Source: Christensenella sp. UBA4636 (GTDB lineage: Bacteria; Bacillota; Clostridia; Christensenellales; Borkfalkiaceae). From it: a stretch of 31,377 nt of DNA. Both the position numbers and the translations under genes were made by a program. The stretch spans positions 1-31,377 of the forward strand of contig DHMS01000030.1 of the NCBI GenBank assembly GCA_002405915.1. The letters run 5' to 3'. This document shows positions 1-6,915 of this stretch, in pieces. Within the stretch, counting starts at the first letter, position 1. Each line of letters opens with the position of its first letter. The notes under the pieces are model-generated. The model was given only the letters and a program-made list of their open reading frames with translations, was not told the origin of the DNA and ran no database searches.

Positions 1-37
1 TTGACATTTTACCGGATTGCTTTTTGCATAAAAAAAT

Positions 38-86
38 AAAGGCGCAAGCACGGACGAAAATTTGTCCGGACTTACGCCTTTTTAGC
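38..86 (-). terminator. Intrinsic terminator hairpin downstream of ybaK
   Basis: An 18-bp imperfect stem (38-55 pairs with 64-81, three mismatches) closes an 8-nt loop. On the minus strand the stem is followed by a T-rich tract (TTTATTTTTTT), on the plus strand by a shorter TTTTT, so it may act in both directions. It lies about 170 bp beyond the ybaK stop and is the likely end of that transcript. Confidence 0.7.
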
Positions 87-160
87 TACGCGACTTTGTA
101 CATTTTATGATATTTTTAATTTTTTGTCAAACTTTTTCGCTTAATTTTTCAGAAATTTTT

Positions 161-232
161 TAAGTCGATTTTTCGGTGAAAGAAAGCTTTTATAAAAGCC
201 GAAAAATGTCGATAACGAAGTTATAGCGGGTT
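161..232. repeat. Hairpin plus one copy of the dispersed GTCGATAA element
   Basis: This gap downstream of ybaK holds an inverted repeat: CGATTTTTCGG near 164-174 faces CCGAAAAATGTCG near 199-211, with a perfect palindrome CTTTTATAAAAG between them. The right arm runs into GTCGATAACGAAGTTATAG, then CGGG and a T run (208-237). That is a diverged copy of the short element seen again near 4485, 8790, 11445, 16785 and 20240. I see no coding potential here. Confidence 0.5.
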
Positions 233-250
233 TTTTTAAAAAATTCACGC

Positions 251-730
251 CTAAACGGCGAGCGGAGCGAACGTGAAAGGAACTATCTTTTTAAGCTCCG
301 ATGGGCTTACTTCAATTTGAAAGCCTATTTTGCCGCCGCTTACTATTATGGCTTCTTTACTTTCCGCCGAAACGTCTATAAATGTCGGGAAAAGCTTTTT
401 CATGCCGATTGGCGAACAACCGCCGTGAATGTAGCCCGTGAGCGGGAGGAGTTCTTTTGATTTTACCATTTCTATGTTCTTTTCGCCCGCGGCTTTGGCG
501 GCTTTTTTAAGGTCGAGTTCTTCGGCAACGGGAATAACGAAAACGTAATGCGCACCCGTTTTTCCGACCGTGACGAGAGTTTTGAAAACCTTTTCTACGT
601 CCTCTCCTATCGCGGCGGCGACTTCTATGCCGGAGATTGCGCCGGTAGACGAATAATCGTGAAACTTAAAGGGTATCTTTTTTTGCTCGAGCGCGCGTAT
701 CGCGTTCGTTTTTTCTTTTATCTTTTCCAT
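251..730 (-). CDS. ybaK: YbaK/EbsC-family Cys-tRNA(Pro) deacylase
   Basis: This 159-residue protein fits the full length of the YbaK/EbsC family, which hydrolyses cysteine mischarged onto tRNA-Pro (a trans-acting proofreading activity in the cytosol). Family hallmarks are visible: an N-terminal region on helping residues 'KTNAIRALEQKKIPF', then 'VFKTLVTVGKTG' with the conserved Lys, 'AAKAAGEKNIEM', and the glycine-rich 'GYIHGGCSPIGMKK' followed by 'FIDVSAES'. The ATG at 730 is preceded by AAGGTG at suitable distance, and a TTGACT-17-TATAAT promoter sits upstream. It is a single-gene unit transcribed away from the decayed esterase gene. The family assignment is firm; the precise tRNA substrate is inferred from characterised YbaK proteins. 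Confidence 0.92.
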   Translation of the reverse strand: MEKIKEKTNAIRALEQKKIPFKFHDYSSTGAISGIEVAAAIGEDVEKVFKTLVTVGKTGAHYVFVIPVAEELDLKKAAKAAGEKNIEMVKSKELLPLTGYIHGGCSPIGMKKLFPTFIDVSAESKEAIIVSGGKIGFQIEVSPSELKKIVPFTFAPLAV

Positions 731-758
731 ATCGGCACCTTAGGGATCTTTTTTCAAC

Positions 759-787
759 ATTATATATTTGTGAAAGCAAAAAGTCAA
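759..787 (-). promoter_or_regulatory. Promoter of ybaK
   Basis: On the minus strand, TTGACT (787-782) and TATAAT (764-759) are separated by 17 bp, about 30 bp upstream of the ybaK start codon. Confidence 0.7.
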
Positions 788-861
788 ACGATTGAATAAT
801 GAGTAACTAAGTCTTTGTAAATAAAAATAAGATTTACAATGTTTTTTTAGAGAATTTGCAA

Positions 862-891
862 TTGACAAATCAACGCGATAAGCGGTAAAAT
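862..891 (+). promoter_or_regulatory. Promoter of the esterase remnant
   Basis: TTGACA (862-867) and TAAAAT (886-891) are 18 bp apart, 46 bp upstream of the ATG at 938. The decayed gene therefore still has a good promoter. Confidence 0.6.
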
Positions 892-937
892 AAAAAAATA
901 ATAGGGATTGCATTCCCTAAACATTGGAGATATAAAA

Positions 938-1239
938 ATGAAAAGGGAGATTTTTTGCTTAACAATCGCGCTTGCGATGATTTTCGCGCTTTCCGTCGGT
1001 TTTGCCGACCGCCGCGCGCGCTTAAATACGTTAGCAAAAACGCCGATAAATACTACGTAAAAAAGGACGAAATCGCCGTTCAGGGTTACTCCGCGGGCGG
1101 ACACCTCGCTTCGGTTATGGTTACGAAGGGTTGTTTTGCCGTTGACGACCCGACTTACGTTAAGGACGGAATCGATGACAAAGAGTTGCTCACGAAACTG
1201 TTTGAAGCAATATACGGCGAATTACCGCTTTCGAAATAA
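938..1239 (+). pseudogene. Remnant of a secreted alpha/beta-hydrolase (acetyl-esterase/lipase type)
   Basis: ATG 938 has an upstream GGAGA and starts a clear signal peptide (MKREIFCLTIALAMIFALSV...). After about 25 codons the homology moves to another frame, where translation gives 'YVSKNADKYYVKKDEIAVQGYSAGGHLAS'. That is the nucleophile-elbow region of Aes/BD-FAE-type esterases, with GYSAGG as the GxSxG motif, and it runs to the stop at 1239. The roughly 100 residues that normally lie between signal peptide and elbow, and the C-terminal Asp/His part, are missing. So what remains is signal peptide, internal deletion with frameshift, a catalytic-Ser fragment and a short tail. It cannot encode a working hydrolase. 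Reading the two frames as one former gene is inference, but promoter, RBS, signal peptide and elbow line up in order. Confidence 0.75.
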
Positions 1240-1306
1240 AAGAAAAAGCGATAACCGAGTGCGGTAGAAAAAACGCAAATAATAATCGATTTAAGGCATT
1301 TTATAC

Positions 1307-1335
1307 TTGACAAACAGACAAAGTCCCTGTATAAT
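1307..1335 (+). promoter_or_regulatory. Consensus promoter of the TetR gene
   Basis: TTGACA (1307-1312), a 17-bp spacer and TATAAT (1330-1335) form a perfect sigma-A-type promoter. The -10 box overlaps the left edge of the operator palindrome at 1332-1367. Confidence 0.9.
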
Positions 1336-1367
1336 AACACTATGTTATGCATAACAATATGTTATTA
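1332..1367. promoter_or_regulatory. Nested palindromic operator of the TetR regulator
   Basis: The core TGTTATGCATAACA (1343-1356) is a perfect 14-bp palindrome. It is flanked at equal 3-bp distances by TAATAACA (1332-1339) and TGTTATTA (1360-1367), which are reverse complements of each other. The 36-bp block thus contains TGTTAT/ATAACA half-sites arranged symmetrically and overlaps the -10 box and the presumed transcription start. Autorepression by the adjacent TetR protein is inferred from this position. RBS GGAGGAG follows at 1370. Confidence 0.85.
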
Positions 1368-1381
1368 TTGGAGGAGCAATA

Positions 1382-1987
1382 ATGTCTGCGATAAAAAAAG
1401 TGTCAAGAGAGGAGATTGTCGACGCTGCCGTAGAAGTGTTGCGTGACGGCGGATTTTCCTCAATCAATGCCAGAAGCGTTGCGAAAAAACTCGGGTGTTC
1501 CACTCAACCGATTTATTTTTCGTTTAAGAATATGGACGAACTGAAAACTGCGCTTACTGAACGAGCTATACGCATGCATACACAGCGCGTTCGCGATTCT
1601 CTTCAGGAGCACGAGAGCAATGACAGCCGTTACAGTAGCTATGGCATGGGGCTTGTTAAATTTGCCTCTGAGGAAAAACAGCTTTTCAGATGGCTTTATC
1701 TCGAGGGCGAGCAGACCGGTCCTTACAGCAACGACGTGCTTCTGAACGAGACCGTTCAGACCATAATAGACGAATTCGGATACGACGAAGAAACGGCAAA
1801 AAAGTTTCATCAGGATATGATTTACTATTCTTACGGGCTTGCCATTCTCGCCAATACCGATCATCTTTATCTGACGGAAAAAGAATTGCGCGAGGCGTTC
1901 CGCAGGGAGTTTCGCGCTTTAATCGCTATATACGGAAAACCGACCAAATTACCCGAATTTGCGATAAAAGCGGGGGTGGTGCTGTGA
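1382..1987 (+). CDS. TetR/AcrR-family transcriptional regulator
   Basis: The protein has 201 residues. Residues about 8-55 form a TetR-type helix-turn-helix ('SREEIVDAAVEVLRDGG' ... 'ARSVAKKLGCSTQPIYFSF'), and the rest is an all-helical ligand-binding domain with no recognisable ligand signature ('WLYLEGEQTGPYSND' region). The start is fixed by GGAGGAG six bases upstream. It sits directly behind a consensus promoter whose -10 overlaps a large palindrome, which points to autoregulation. The stop overlaps the GTG start of a small membrane protein (GTGA), so the two are probably translated together, and that protein may be the regulated function. CTG and ATC codons are commoner here than in the neighbouring core genes, and the flanks are decayed genes, both consistent with acquisition from elsewhere. 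Confidence 0.9.
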   Translation: MSAIKKVSREEIVDAAVEVLRDGGFSSINARSVAKKLGCSTQPIYFSFKNMDELKTALTERAIRMHTQRVRDSLQEHESNDSRYSSYGMGLVKFASEEKQLFRWLYLEGEQTGPYSNDVLLNETVQTIIDEFGYDEETAKKFHQDMIYYSYGLAILANTDHLYLTEKELREAFRREFRALIAIYGKPTKLPEFAIKAGVVL

Positions 1988-2448
1988 ATATGAAACTGTC
2001 TTTTTCTTGGATCGGTCTTGTTGTGTTTGCCTTACCGATGCTGATCAATATTGCCTATGCGATTTTTCCTCCGGTGGGAGAGGTCGCGTCATCAAAAAGC
2101 GTCACGCGTTGGGTTGAAATTATAGAAAACATCAGTCGGATTGCCTATTTTGTCCTGCTGACGTTTTTGGTAAATAAAAACCCGCCCAAGCTGAAAAGCG
2201 GGTGGGCGGTAGCCGCAGTTGTTTTTTTGCTTTTGTACTATATTGTCTGGATTCGTTATTTTATCGGCGGTAGGGATGTTGCATTGCTTGGTAAATCTTT
2301 TCTATTCGTGCCGATTCCTCTTGCAATTTTTCCGGTGATTTATTATCTGTGCGCTGCAATTTGGATGGGGAATATCCCTGCGGCGGTTGCTATGTCGGTG
2401 TTTGGAGCGGCACACATCACGGTGTCGATTCAATCGCTTTGCCGATAA
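1984..2448 (+). CDS. Small multi-spanning membrane protein, partner of TetR
   Basis: The likely start is GTG 1984, which overlaps the TetR stop by 4 bases and lies behind the G-rich GGGGGTGG; ATG 1990 is the alternative. The product of about 155 residues has roughly five hydrophobic segments ('WIGLVVFALPMLINIAYAIF', 'ISRIAYFVLLTFLV', 'WAVAAVVFLLLYYIVWIRYF', 'FVPIPLAIFPVIYYLCAAIW', 'AVAMSVFGAAHITVSI') separated by short basic loops. I do not recognise the family. The arrangement of a TetR regulator coupled to a small integral membrane protein suggests a stress- or drug-responsive pair, which is inference. An in-frame upstream extension exists inside tetR but would be out of register with any RBS and is rejected. 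Confidence 0.75.
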   Translation: MNMKLSFSWIGLVVFALPMLINIAYAIFPPVGEVASSKSVTRWVEIIENISRIAYFVLLTFLVNKNPPKLKSGWAVAAVVFLLLYYIVWIRYFIGGRDVALLGKSFLFVPIPLAIFPVIYYLCAAIWMGNIPAAVAMSVFGAAHITVSIQSLCR

Positions 2449-2485
2449 GTTTCGTTCATGAGATCATTAACAGGATAAACGCATT

Positions 2486-2884
2486 GTGAATCTTGAAAAC
2501 TTTTTTACCCCGTACAAAGTGCGGAAACTTACGGGGACCGGTGTTCCCGACATTTTGGACTTGTATTAGGAAAATACGGAATACTTCAAGCATTGTCCTC
2601 CGAGTCCGAACCGCTAAACGGTAAAAGAAGATACGGTCGCTTTACCTCCGAAAAAAGAAGCGGCGGACAAATATTTTATAGGTATTTTCGACGATAATTT
2701 TCTTATTGCCGTCATGATCTGATTGACAAATATCCGGATAACCGAACAGTTTTTTATCGGACTTAGATGCGTTAAAACTAATTTGTCCGCTCGGAGTTTT
2801 TGATTTAAACAGGGATTTCAGCCGACAGGGGCAGAATCCGCGAGGGAACGCTATACGGTTATCGAGGCTGAAAAAATACTATAG
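2486..2884 (+). pseudogene. Degraded GNAT-family acetyltransferase
   Basis: Translating in pieces gives a broken GNAT protein. From GTG 2486 one frame reads 'VNLENFFTPYKVRKLTGTG...DILDLY' and hits TAG. Later come 'TVALPPKKEAADKYFIGIFD' with 'DNFLIAVM', then (after deletions and stops) 'RTVFIG'-like and 'GFQPTGAESARERYTVIEA', ending at TAG 2882-2884. These follow the usual order of beta strands and the C-terminal part of small Bacillota N-acetyltransferases, but the acetyl-CoA loop (Q/RxxGxG/A) region has been lost. At least one in-frame stop, a frameshift and an internal deletion are present, so no functional product is expected. The family call is from recollection of similar proteins. Confidence 0.65.
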
Positions 2885-2902
2885 TTACAGGTGCAAATGC
2901 TG

Positions 2903-3310
2903 ATGAATGAAAGACCGGAGCTAAATAAAGAACTTGACGCAATCACTTTCCGCAGTTTTTATTATCCGAAGCAGGAGTTGATCGATTTCTGCCGTGAAAA
3001 CGAACTGCCGACTTCGGGCGATAAAATAGAACTCACGGTCAGAATTCGAATTGTAGAAAATCGAACGGCTTTATCGAAAAGCAAAAAACCGAAAACTTTC
3101 GGAGAAAACGAAAAAGTCGCAAGGGAAGGCGGAAGCGTTGCCAAAAGTACGCGTAAAAATAACGGTATAATTCTTAAATTAAAATTTTTTAACGGGCGAA
3201 AGAGGGTTGACTTGAAAGGCAATAACATGGTATACTTTTTGCGGTTAGTTTTATGTAACCGCGTTTTAAAAGATTTCGCCGACAAAAAGGCGTTTAAGGT
3301 AAATATTTAA
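2903..3310 (+). pseudogene. Truncated SAP-domain-like (DUF6434-type) protein remnant
   Basis: The first ~50 residues ('NERPELNKELDAITFRSFYY', 'KQELIDFCRENELPTSGDKI', 'ELTVRI') resemble the N-terminal SAP-type putative DNA-binding part of small Bacillota proteins that usually continue for another 100 or more residues. Here the similarity fades after about residue 50 into a Lys/Arg-rich tail. The end of the frame contains the promoter of the next gene and stops in TAATG at the exonuclease start. A start at ATG 2903 is most plausible (alternative GTG 2891). I read it as a 3'-truncated relic next to the broken GNAT gene, though a short expressed product cannot be excluded. Confidence 0.5.
3207..3236 (+). 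promoter_or_regulatory. Promoter of the exonuclease gene
   Basis: TTGACT (3207-3212) and TATACT (3231-3236) are 18 bp apart, followed by a 73-nt leader with AAGG shortly before ATG 3310. Confidence 0.65.
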
Positions 3311-4416
3311 TGAGGTTTTTGTTTTTTGATACCGAGTGCGCCAACTGCCACCAAGGGGTGGGCAAGATTTGCGAATTCGGTTACGTTTTAACGGACGATA
3401 AGTTCAGAGTTTTAAAATCGGATAATCTGCTCATAAACCCGCAGTCCAATTTCAACGTTTACGGGTTCAAACAGGCGGGAATAGTGTTCGCGCACCCGTA
3501 CCGAGAGTATTACAAGCACCCGACCCTCGATAAGCGGTACGACGAGATAAGAAAATTGATGACGGACAGGCGCACGATTGCGGTCGGGTATTCGACGGAG
3601 TGCGACGCGAACTATTTATTAGGCGATTTAAGGCGAAATAAGCTCGAAACGTTTAACTTCAGGTTCTTGGACGTAGCTAAGCTTTACCGCGATTTAACGG
3701 GCAAAGAGACTTCTCTCGACGTTATGTACGAGGACGCCGACAAGCTCGATATAGAGCTTGTCCATCACGAAGCGCGAAGCGATTCCTACATGACTATGGC
3801 GGTATTGAAGAGGTTTTTAAAAGAGACGGATACAAAAATTAAAAACCTTGAAAGCCTGTATCCGGAAGCTTTCGGCGAAGTTTTTAACGGCAGAATAGTG
3901 TCGGGCAGTTCGGCTTTTAGATACACTAAGGGCGACAGACTTACGCCGAGCAACAAAAAGGTGCTTGACAATTTCGTCAAAAGCTACCCGAGCGGGCAGA
4001 CCAACCCGAAGATAACAAACAAATCCATCTGTTTCGCGCGCGAATACGAACACACGCATTTTTCCGTAGTGCTTGCGGCAAGCAAGGCGATAATTTCGGG
4101 CGGCGGAAGGTACAGCAACATTATTTCAAAAGCCGATATAGTCGTTTATCCGCCCGACGAAGATTTTAAAAAAATACGCAAAATGTGCGGGCGAAAGGCG
4201 AAATTCGTCAAGCTTGAAAATCTGTGCGAACTCTTAGAGTTGCCCGCGACAAGCTTAAACGAGGAAGAAGTAAACGTAGACCTCGTTCTCGCGACTCTCC
4301 CGGGCAACACGGAATGGTACAAAGCCTTTTTAAAGGCGCACCGCCCGTACGCAAAGAAAATAAAAAGAATTCTTAAAAGAGGCAACCCGCTCTATTCGGG
4401 GCTTAAAATTTTCTAA
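3310..4416 (+). CDS. DnaQ-like DEDDh 3'-5' exonuclease with C-terminal BRCT-like domain
   Basis: The protein has 368 residues. Residues 1-170 form a DEDDh exonuclease fold: motif I is FFDTE with D7 and E9, motif II has D99 ('YSTECDANYLL'), and motif III is H153-x4-D158 ('HHEARSD'). All four acidic residues and the His are present, so it should be catalytically competent. Residues about 235-312 ('SICFAREYEHTHFSVVLAAS', 'GGGRYSNIISKADIVVYP') look like a BRCT domain, which would add DNA-end or protein binding. The remaining C-terminus is basic. It is not the standard polymerase III epsilon or DinG; DNA repair or nucleic-acid trimming is inferred. It has its own promoter and a downstream terminator, and is intact despite decayed neighbours. 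Confidence 0.8.
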   Translation: MRFLFFDTECANCHQGVGKICEFGYVLTDDKFRVLKSDNLLINPQSNFNVYGFKQAGIVFAHPYREYYKHPTLDKRYDEIRKLMTDRRTIAVGYSTECDANYLLGDLRRNKLETFNFRFLDVAKLYRDLTGKETSLDVMYEDADKLDIELVHHEARSDSYMTMAVLKRFLKETDTKIKNLESLYPEAFGEVFNGRIVSGSSAFRYTKGDRLTPSNKKVLDNFVKSYPSGQTNPKITNKSICFAREYEHTHFSVVLAASKAIISGGGRYSNIISKADIVVYPPDEDFKKIRKMCGRKAKFVKLENLCELLELPATSLNEEEVNVDLVLATLPGNTEWYKAFLKAHRPYAKKIKRILKRGNPLYSGLKIF

Positions 4417-4427
4417 AATAAAAAGAA

Positions 4428-4467
4428 CAACCGCGTTCGATTGAGCATAATCGCGCGGTTTTCTTTT
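4428..4467 (+). terminator. Terminator of the exonuclease gene
   Basis: AACCGCG pairs with CGCGGTT across a ~17-nt loop and is followed by TTCTTTT. Confidence 0.65.
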
Positions 4468-4513
4468 GCCGTAAATGTTTAGTTAATCGACTTATAGCCT
4501 TACTTTTAGGGGC

Positions 4514-5917
4514 TTAATCGGCTTTTGAACTGTCGGAAGACACGGAAAGTTCCATTCGCTTATAGGTGGATTTTTTAACGCAGAAATAGCCGATTAAAAG
4601 CGCAATCGCGGTTATCGCCCAGGAAACCGGGTACGACCAGTAAACGGATTCTATGTTCTTAGCGAACGGGAATACAGTGTAAATCCATACCACGCGGAAA
4701 ACGCAAACGCCGAGGATTGAAAAGACCATAGGCATTATGCCATGCCCAAGCCCGCGGAGCATGCCGACGAGTATTTGCATCCAACCGAACACGACATAGA
4801 ACGAAATGTTGATATAAAACCGCTTGCAACCCGCTTCGATTATCTCTTCCGAACCCGAGAAAATTCTTAAAAGGGGATAGCGCAAGAGGAGAACGAAACC
4901 GGACATTACAAGGCACACCGCCGTGCAGACGAGCATTGCGTCAATCGAAATTTTAACGATATTCTTTTTCTTGACCGCGCCGTAGTTCTGTCCGATAAAG
5001 GAAACGGTCGCTTGATACACCGCGTCCACCGCGACGTTCAAAAAGCCTTCTATGCTCACCGCGTTGCCGTTGCCCGCGACTACGATTGAGCCGAAAGAGT
5101 TTATCGTCGACTGAATGATTACGTTCGAGATAGAGAACATCGAGCCTTGAATACCTGCGGGAATGCCGATTTTAAGTATGTCGGCAAGCGAGTTTTTGTC
5201 AATCTTCAAGTCGTTGAACGAAAGCTTGAAAGGGAAAGGCGAGCGGACGAGCAGAAGCATAACGAGTATTGCCGAAACCGCTTGCGAAATTATCGTGGCG
5301 ATTGCAACGCCGTCGACGCTCATCTTAAAGCCGATGACGAAAATAAGGTTGAGGATTATGTTGACTATCCCCGCCGCGGCGAGTATAGCAAAAGGTTTTT
5401 TTGTTTCGCCCTTAGCGCGGAGAACGGAAGCGAAAAAGTTGTATAAGAGGTTGAACGGCGCGCCGATGAAGTAAATTTTCATGTACAGCGCGGCAAGGTC
5501 GATAACGTCCTCCGGGCAAGCCATCCATTCGAGGAAGGTGCGCGCGAAGAAAAACCCCACGCCGCCGACTAAAATGCCGCCGATTAGACCTACGATAGCC
5601 GAAGTGTGGATAACCCTTTTTACTCCGTCACTATCTCCCGAGCCTATTCTCTTTGCGACCGCGACGTTTATGCCGACCGCAAGACCCATAAACAGGTTGA
5701 TTATAAGGTTGATAAGCGCGGAAGTCGAACTGATTGCGGCTTGCGCGGCGTTTTTGTGTTCGGAAAACTGCCCCACGACCACGAGGTCGGCGGAGCTATA
5801 GAGAAGTTGCAGAAACCCCGTCAACATAACGGGGATTGCGAAAGAAAGTATTTTGGGAATAAAAGGACCGTTGAGCATGTCCACGGTCCCGGATTTTTTT
5901 GCTTTTTCCTGAGTCAT
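4514..5917 (-). CDS. MATE-family multidrug/Na+ antiporter
   Basis: This 467-residue integral membrane protein of the MATE family (typical length 440-470) has about twelve hydrophobic segments in two homologous halves. Typical features are the N-terminal 'IPKILSFAIPVMLTGFLQLL' with 'SADLVVVGQF', the 'GINVAVAKRIGSGD' loop, and in the second half 'IGIPAGIQGSMFSISNVIIQ' with 'VSFIGQNYGA'. MATE proteins export drugs or metabolites in exchange for Na+ or H+; the substrate here is unknown. AAGG stands upstream of ATG 5917. The gene follows the frameshifted zinc-ribbon gene by only 36 nt on the same strand, so both probably share the promoter near 6860-6887. The C-terminal end is Ser/Lys-rich and cytosolic. 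Confidence 0.93.
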   Translation of the reverse strand: MTQEKAKKSGTVDMLNGPFIPKILSFAIPVMLTGFLQLLYSSADLVVVGQFSEHKNAAQAAISSTSALINLIINLFMGLAVGINVAVAKRIGSGDSDGVKRVIHTSAIVGLIGGILVGGVGFFFARTFLEWMACPEDVIDLAALYMKIYFIGAPFNLLYNFFASVLRAKGETKKPFAILAAAGIVNIILNLIFVIGFKMSVDGVAIATIISQAVSAILVMLLLVRSPFPFKLSFNDLKIDKNSLADILKIGIPAGIQGSMFSISNVIIQSTINSFGSIVVAGNGNAVSIEGFLNVAVDAVYQATVSFIGQNYGAVKKKNIVKISIDAMLVCTAVCLVMSGFVLLLRYPLLRIFSGSEEIIEAGCKRFYINISFYVVFGWMQILVGMLRGLGHGIMPMVFSILGVCVFRVVWIYTVFPFAKNIESVYWSYPVSWAITAIALLIGYFCVKKSTYKRMELSVSSDSSKAD

Positions 5918-5953
5918 TATCTGTGCCTTGTGTAGTGATTGTTGTAGGGATTT

Positions 5954-6827
5954 TTAAGCTAAATCTTCGTTGTTGTCCGAGTTGTCGTCGGAGCTGTTTT
6001 GTGAAGCGGGCGGCGATGTCGGTTGCTCGGTCGCTACTGTTGCCGTCGGTTGCCCCGTTGTTGTTGCGGGTTGTGCCGTGGCTTGAATATCGGTTTTTGC
6101 CGCTTCGTAAGGAGTTCCGCAGTAGGGGCAGAATTTATCCGTGCCGTTTCTCCTTGCGCCGCAAGCGGGGCAATTCGTGATTACGTTCGCTTGTCGTTGA
6201 ACTGTCGTTTGTTGAGCCGCGGGCGCGCCGTAGCCGAACGGGTCGTCGTCTTGCAGCTTTTTAGCGCGCGTTATCGCTTCGTCGGCTTTTTGTCTTTGGC
6301 TTTCTTTAAAGTAACCGCGTATCTCTTTTGCGCTTACCGCAACGCCTTTGGCGAAATGTTCTTGCAAAATCTTTGCCGAGCTTACGCCCTTTGCAAGCAT
6401 ATAAATCGATATTGCATGGATTACGATGTCTAACAAGCCTACGGTGGTGAAAACCGCGTTAAAAAGAGAGAAAAACGTATCTATCGAAACGAACACGAGA
6501 AGGGTTGTAAGGCAACCTTTTTTCTTTTTAGAGAGGAAAAAGAATAAAATGTATAACGCGACGATTATAACCGCAATTATTATAGCTCCGGGCAAAGCTT
6601 GTTGAGCTTCTTCCGCGGTGATACCGAATTGAGAAGGGTCTTCTTGCGCGACTAAACAAGAGACGATATAGAACGTTGCAAGAGAAATACTAAACGTAAT
6701 ACGTTCCTGTCGAAGGCAACAAAAATATGTTTACAACGGTCAATATTATAATCAGAAGAACTTCGATTCTTGCCGACGCATAATTGCGTTGCGCTTTCAA
6801 ATATTTTTGATATTCTTGTTCTGTCAT
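5954..6827 (-). pseudogene. Zinc-ribbon membrane protein interrupted by a frameshift
   Basis: ATG 6827, with AGGAG upstream, starts 'MTEQEYQKYLKAQRNYASAR' and a membrane segment ('VLLIIILTVVNIFLL'). This frame hits TAG at 6692-6690. One base later in register the reading continues as 'FSISLATFYIVSCLVAQEDP', then 'GAIIIAVIIVALYILFFFLS' and 'VFVSIDTFFSLFNAVFTTVG', a soluble linker, and a CPAC-x12-CPYC zinc ribbon followed by a Thr/Gln/Pro-rich tail. Removing one G (near 6695) restores one protein of about 290 residues with four or more membrane segments. The downstream part also has an in-frame TTG (6595) that could restart translation. Either a real inactivating indel or an assembly/sequencing error would explain it. 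Function unknown; the zinc ribbon suggests a housekeeping envelope protein. Confidence 0.75.
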
Positions 6828-6858
6828 TTTTCTTGCTCCTCAATATTTTTATAATTAT

Positions 6859-6887
6859 TATATATCATATAATAAACTTATTGTCAA
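6859..6887 (-). promoter_or_regulatory. Promoter of the zinc-ribbon/MATE unit
   Basis: TTGACA (6887-6882) is followed after 17 bp by TATATA (6864-6859); TATAAT is present two bases further on. It lies ~32 bp upstream of ATG 6827. Confidence 0.7.
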
Positions 6888-6915
6888 GGCTTTTTATAAA
6901 AAAGCTTTGTTTAGG

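Noticed and set aside
1279..1296. Another copy of the dispersed element upstream of tetR
   Set aside because: AATAATCGATTTAAGGC matches only the first half loosely; too degenerate to count.
1690..1983. N-terminal extension of the small membrane protein into tetR
   Set aside because: The extension is out of frame within tetR, Arg-rich and lacks an RBS; GTG 1984 with the overlap to the tetR stop is the natural start.
6685..6700. Programmed frameshift in the zinc-ribbon gene
   Set aside because: No slippery heptamer or downstream structure that I can see; a simple indel or sequencing error is more likely.
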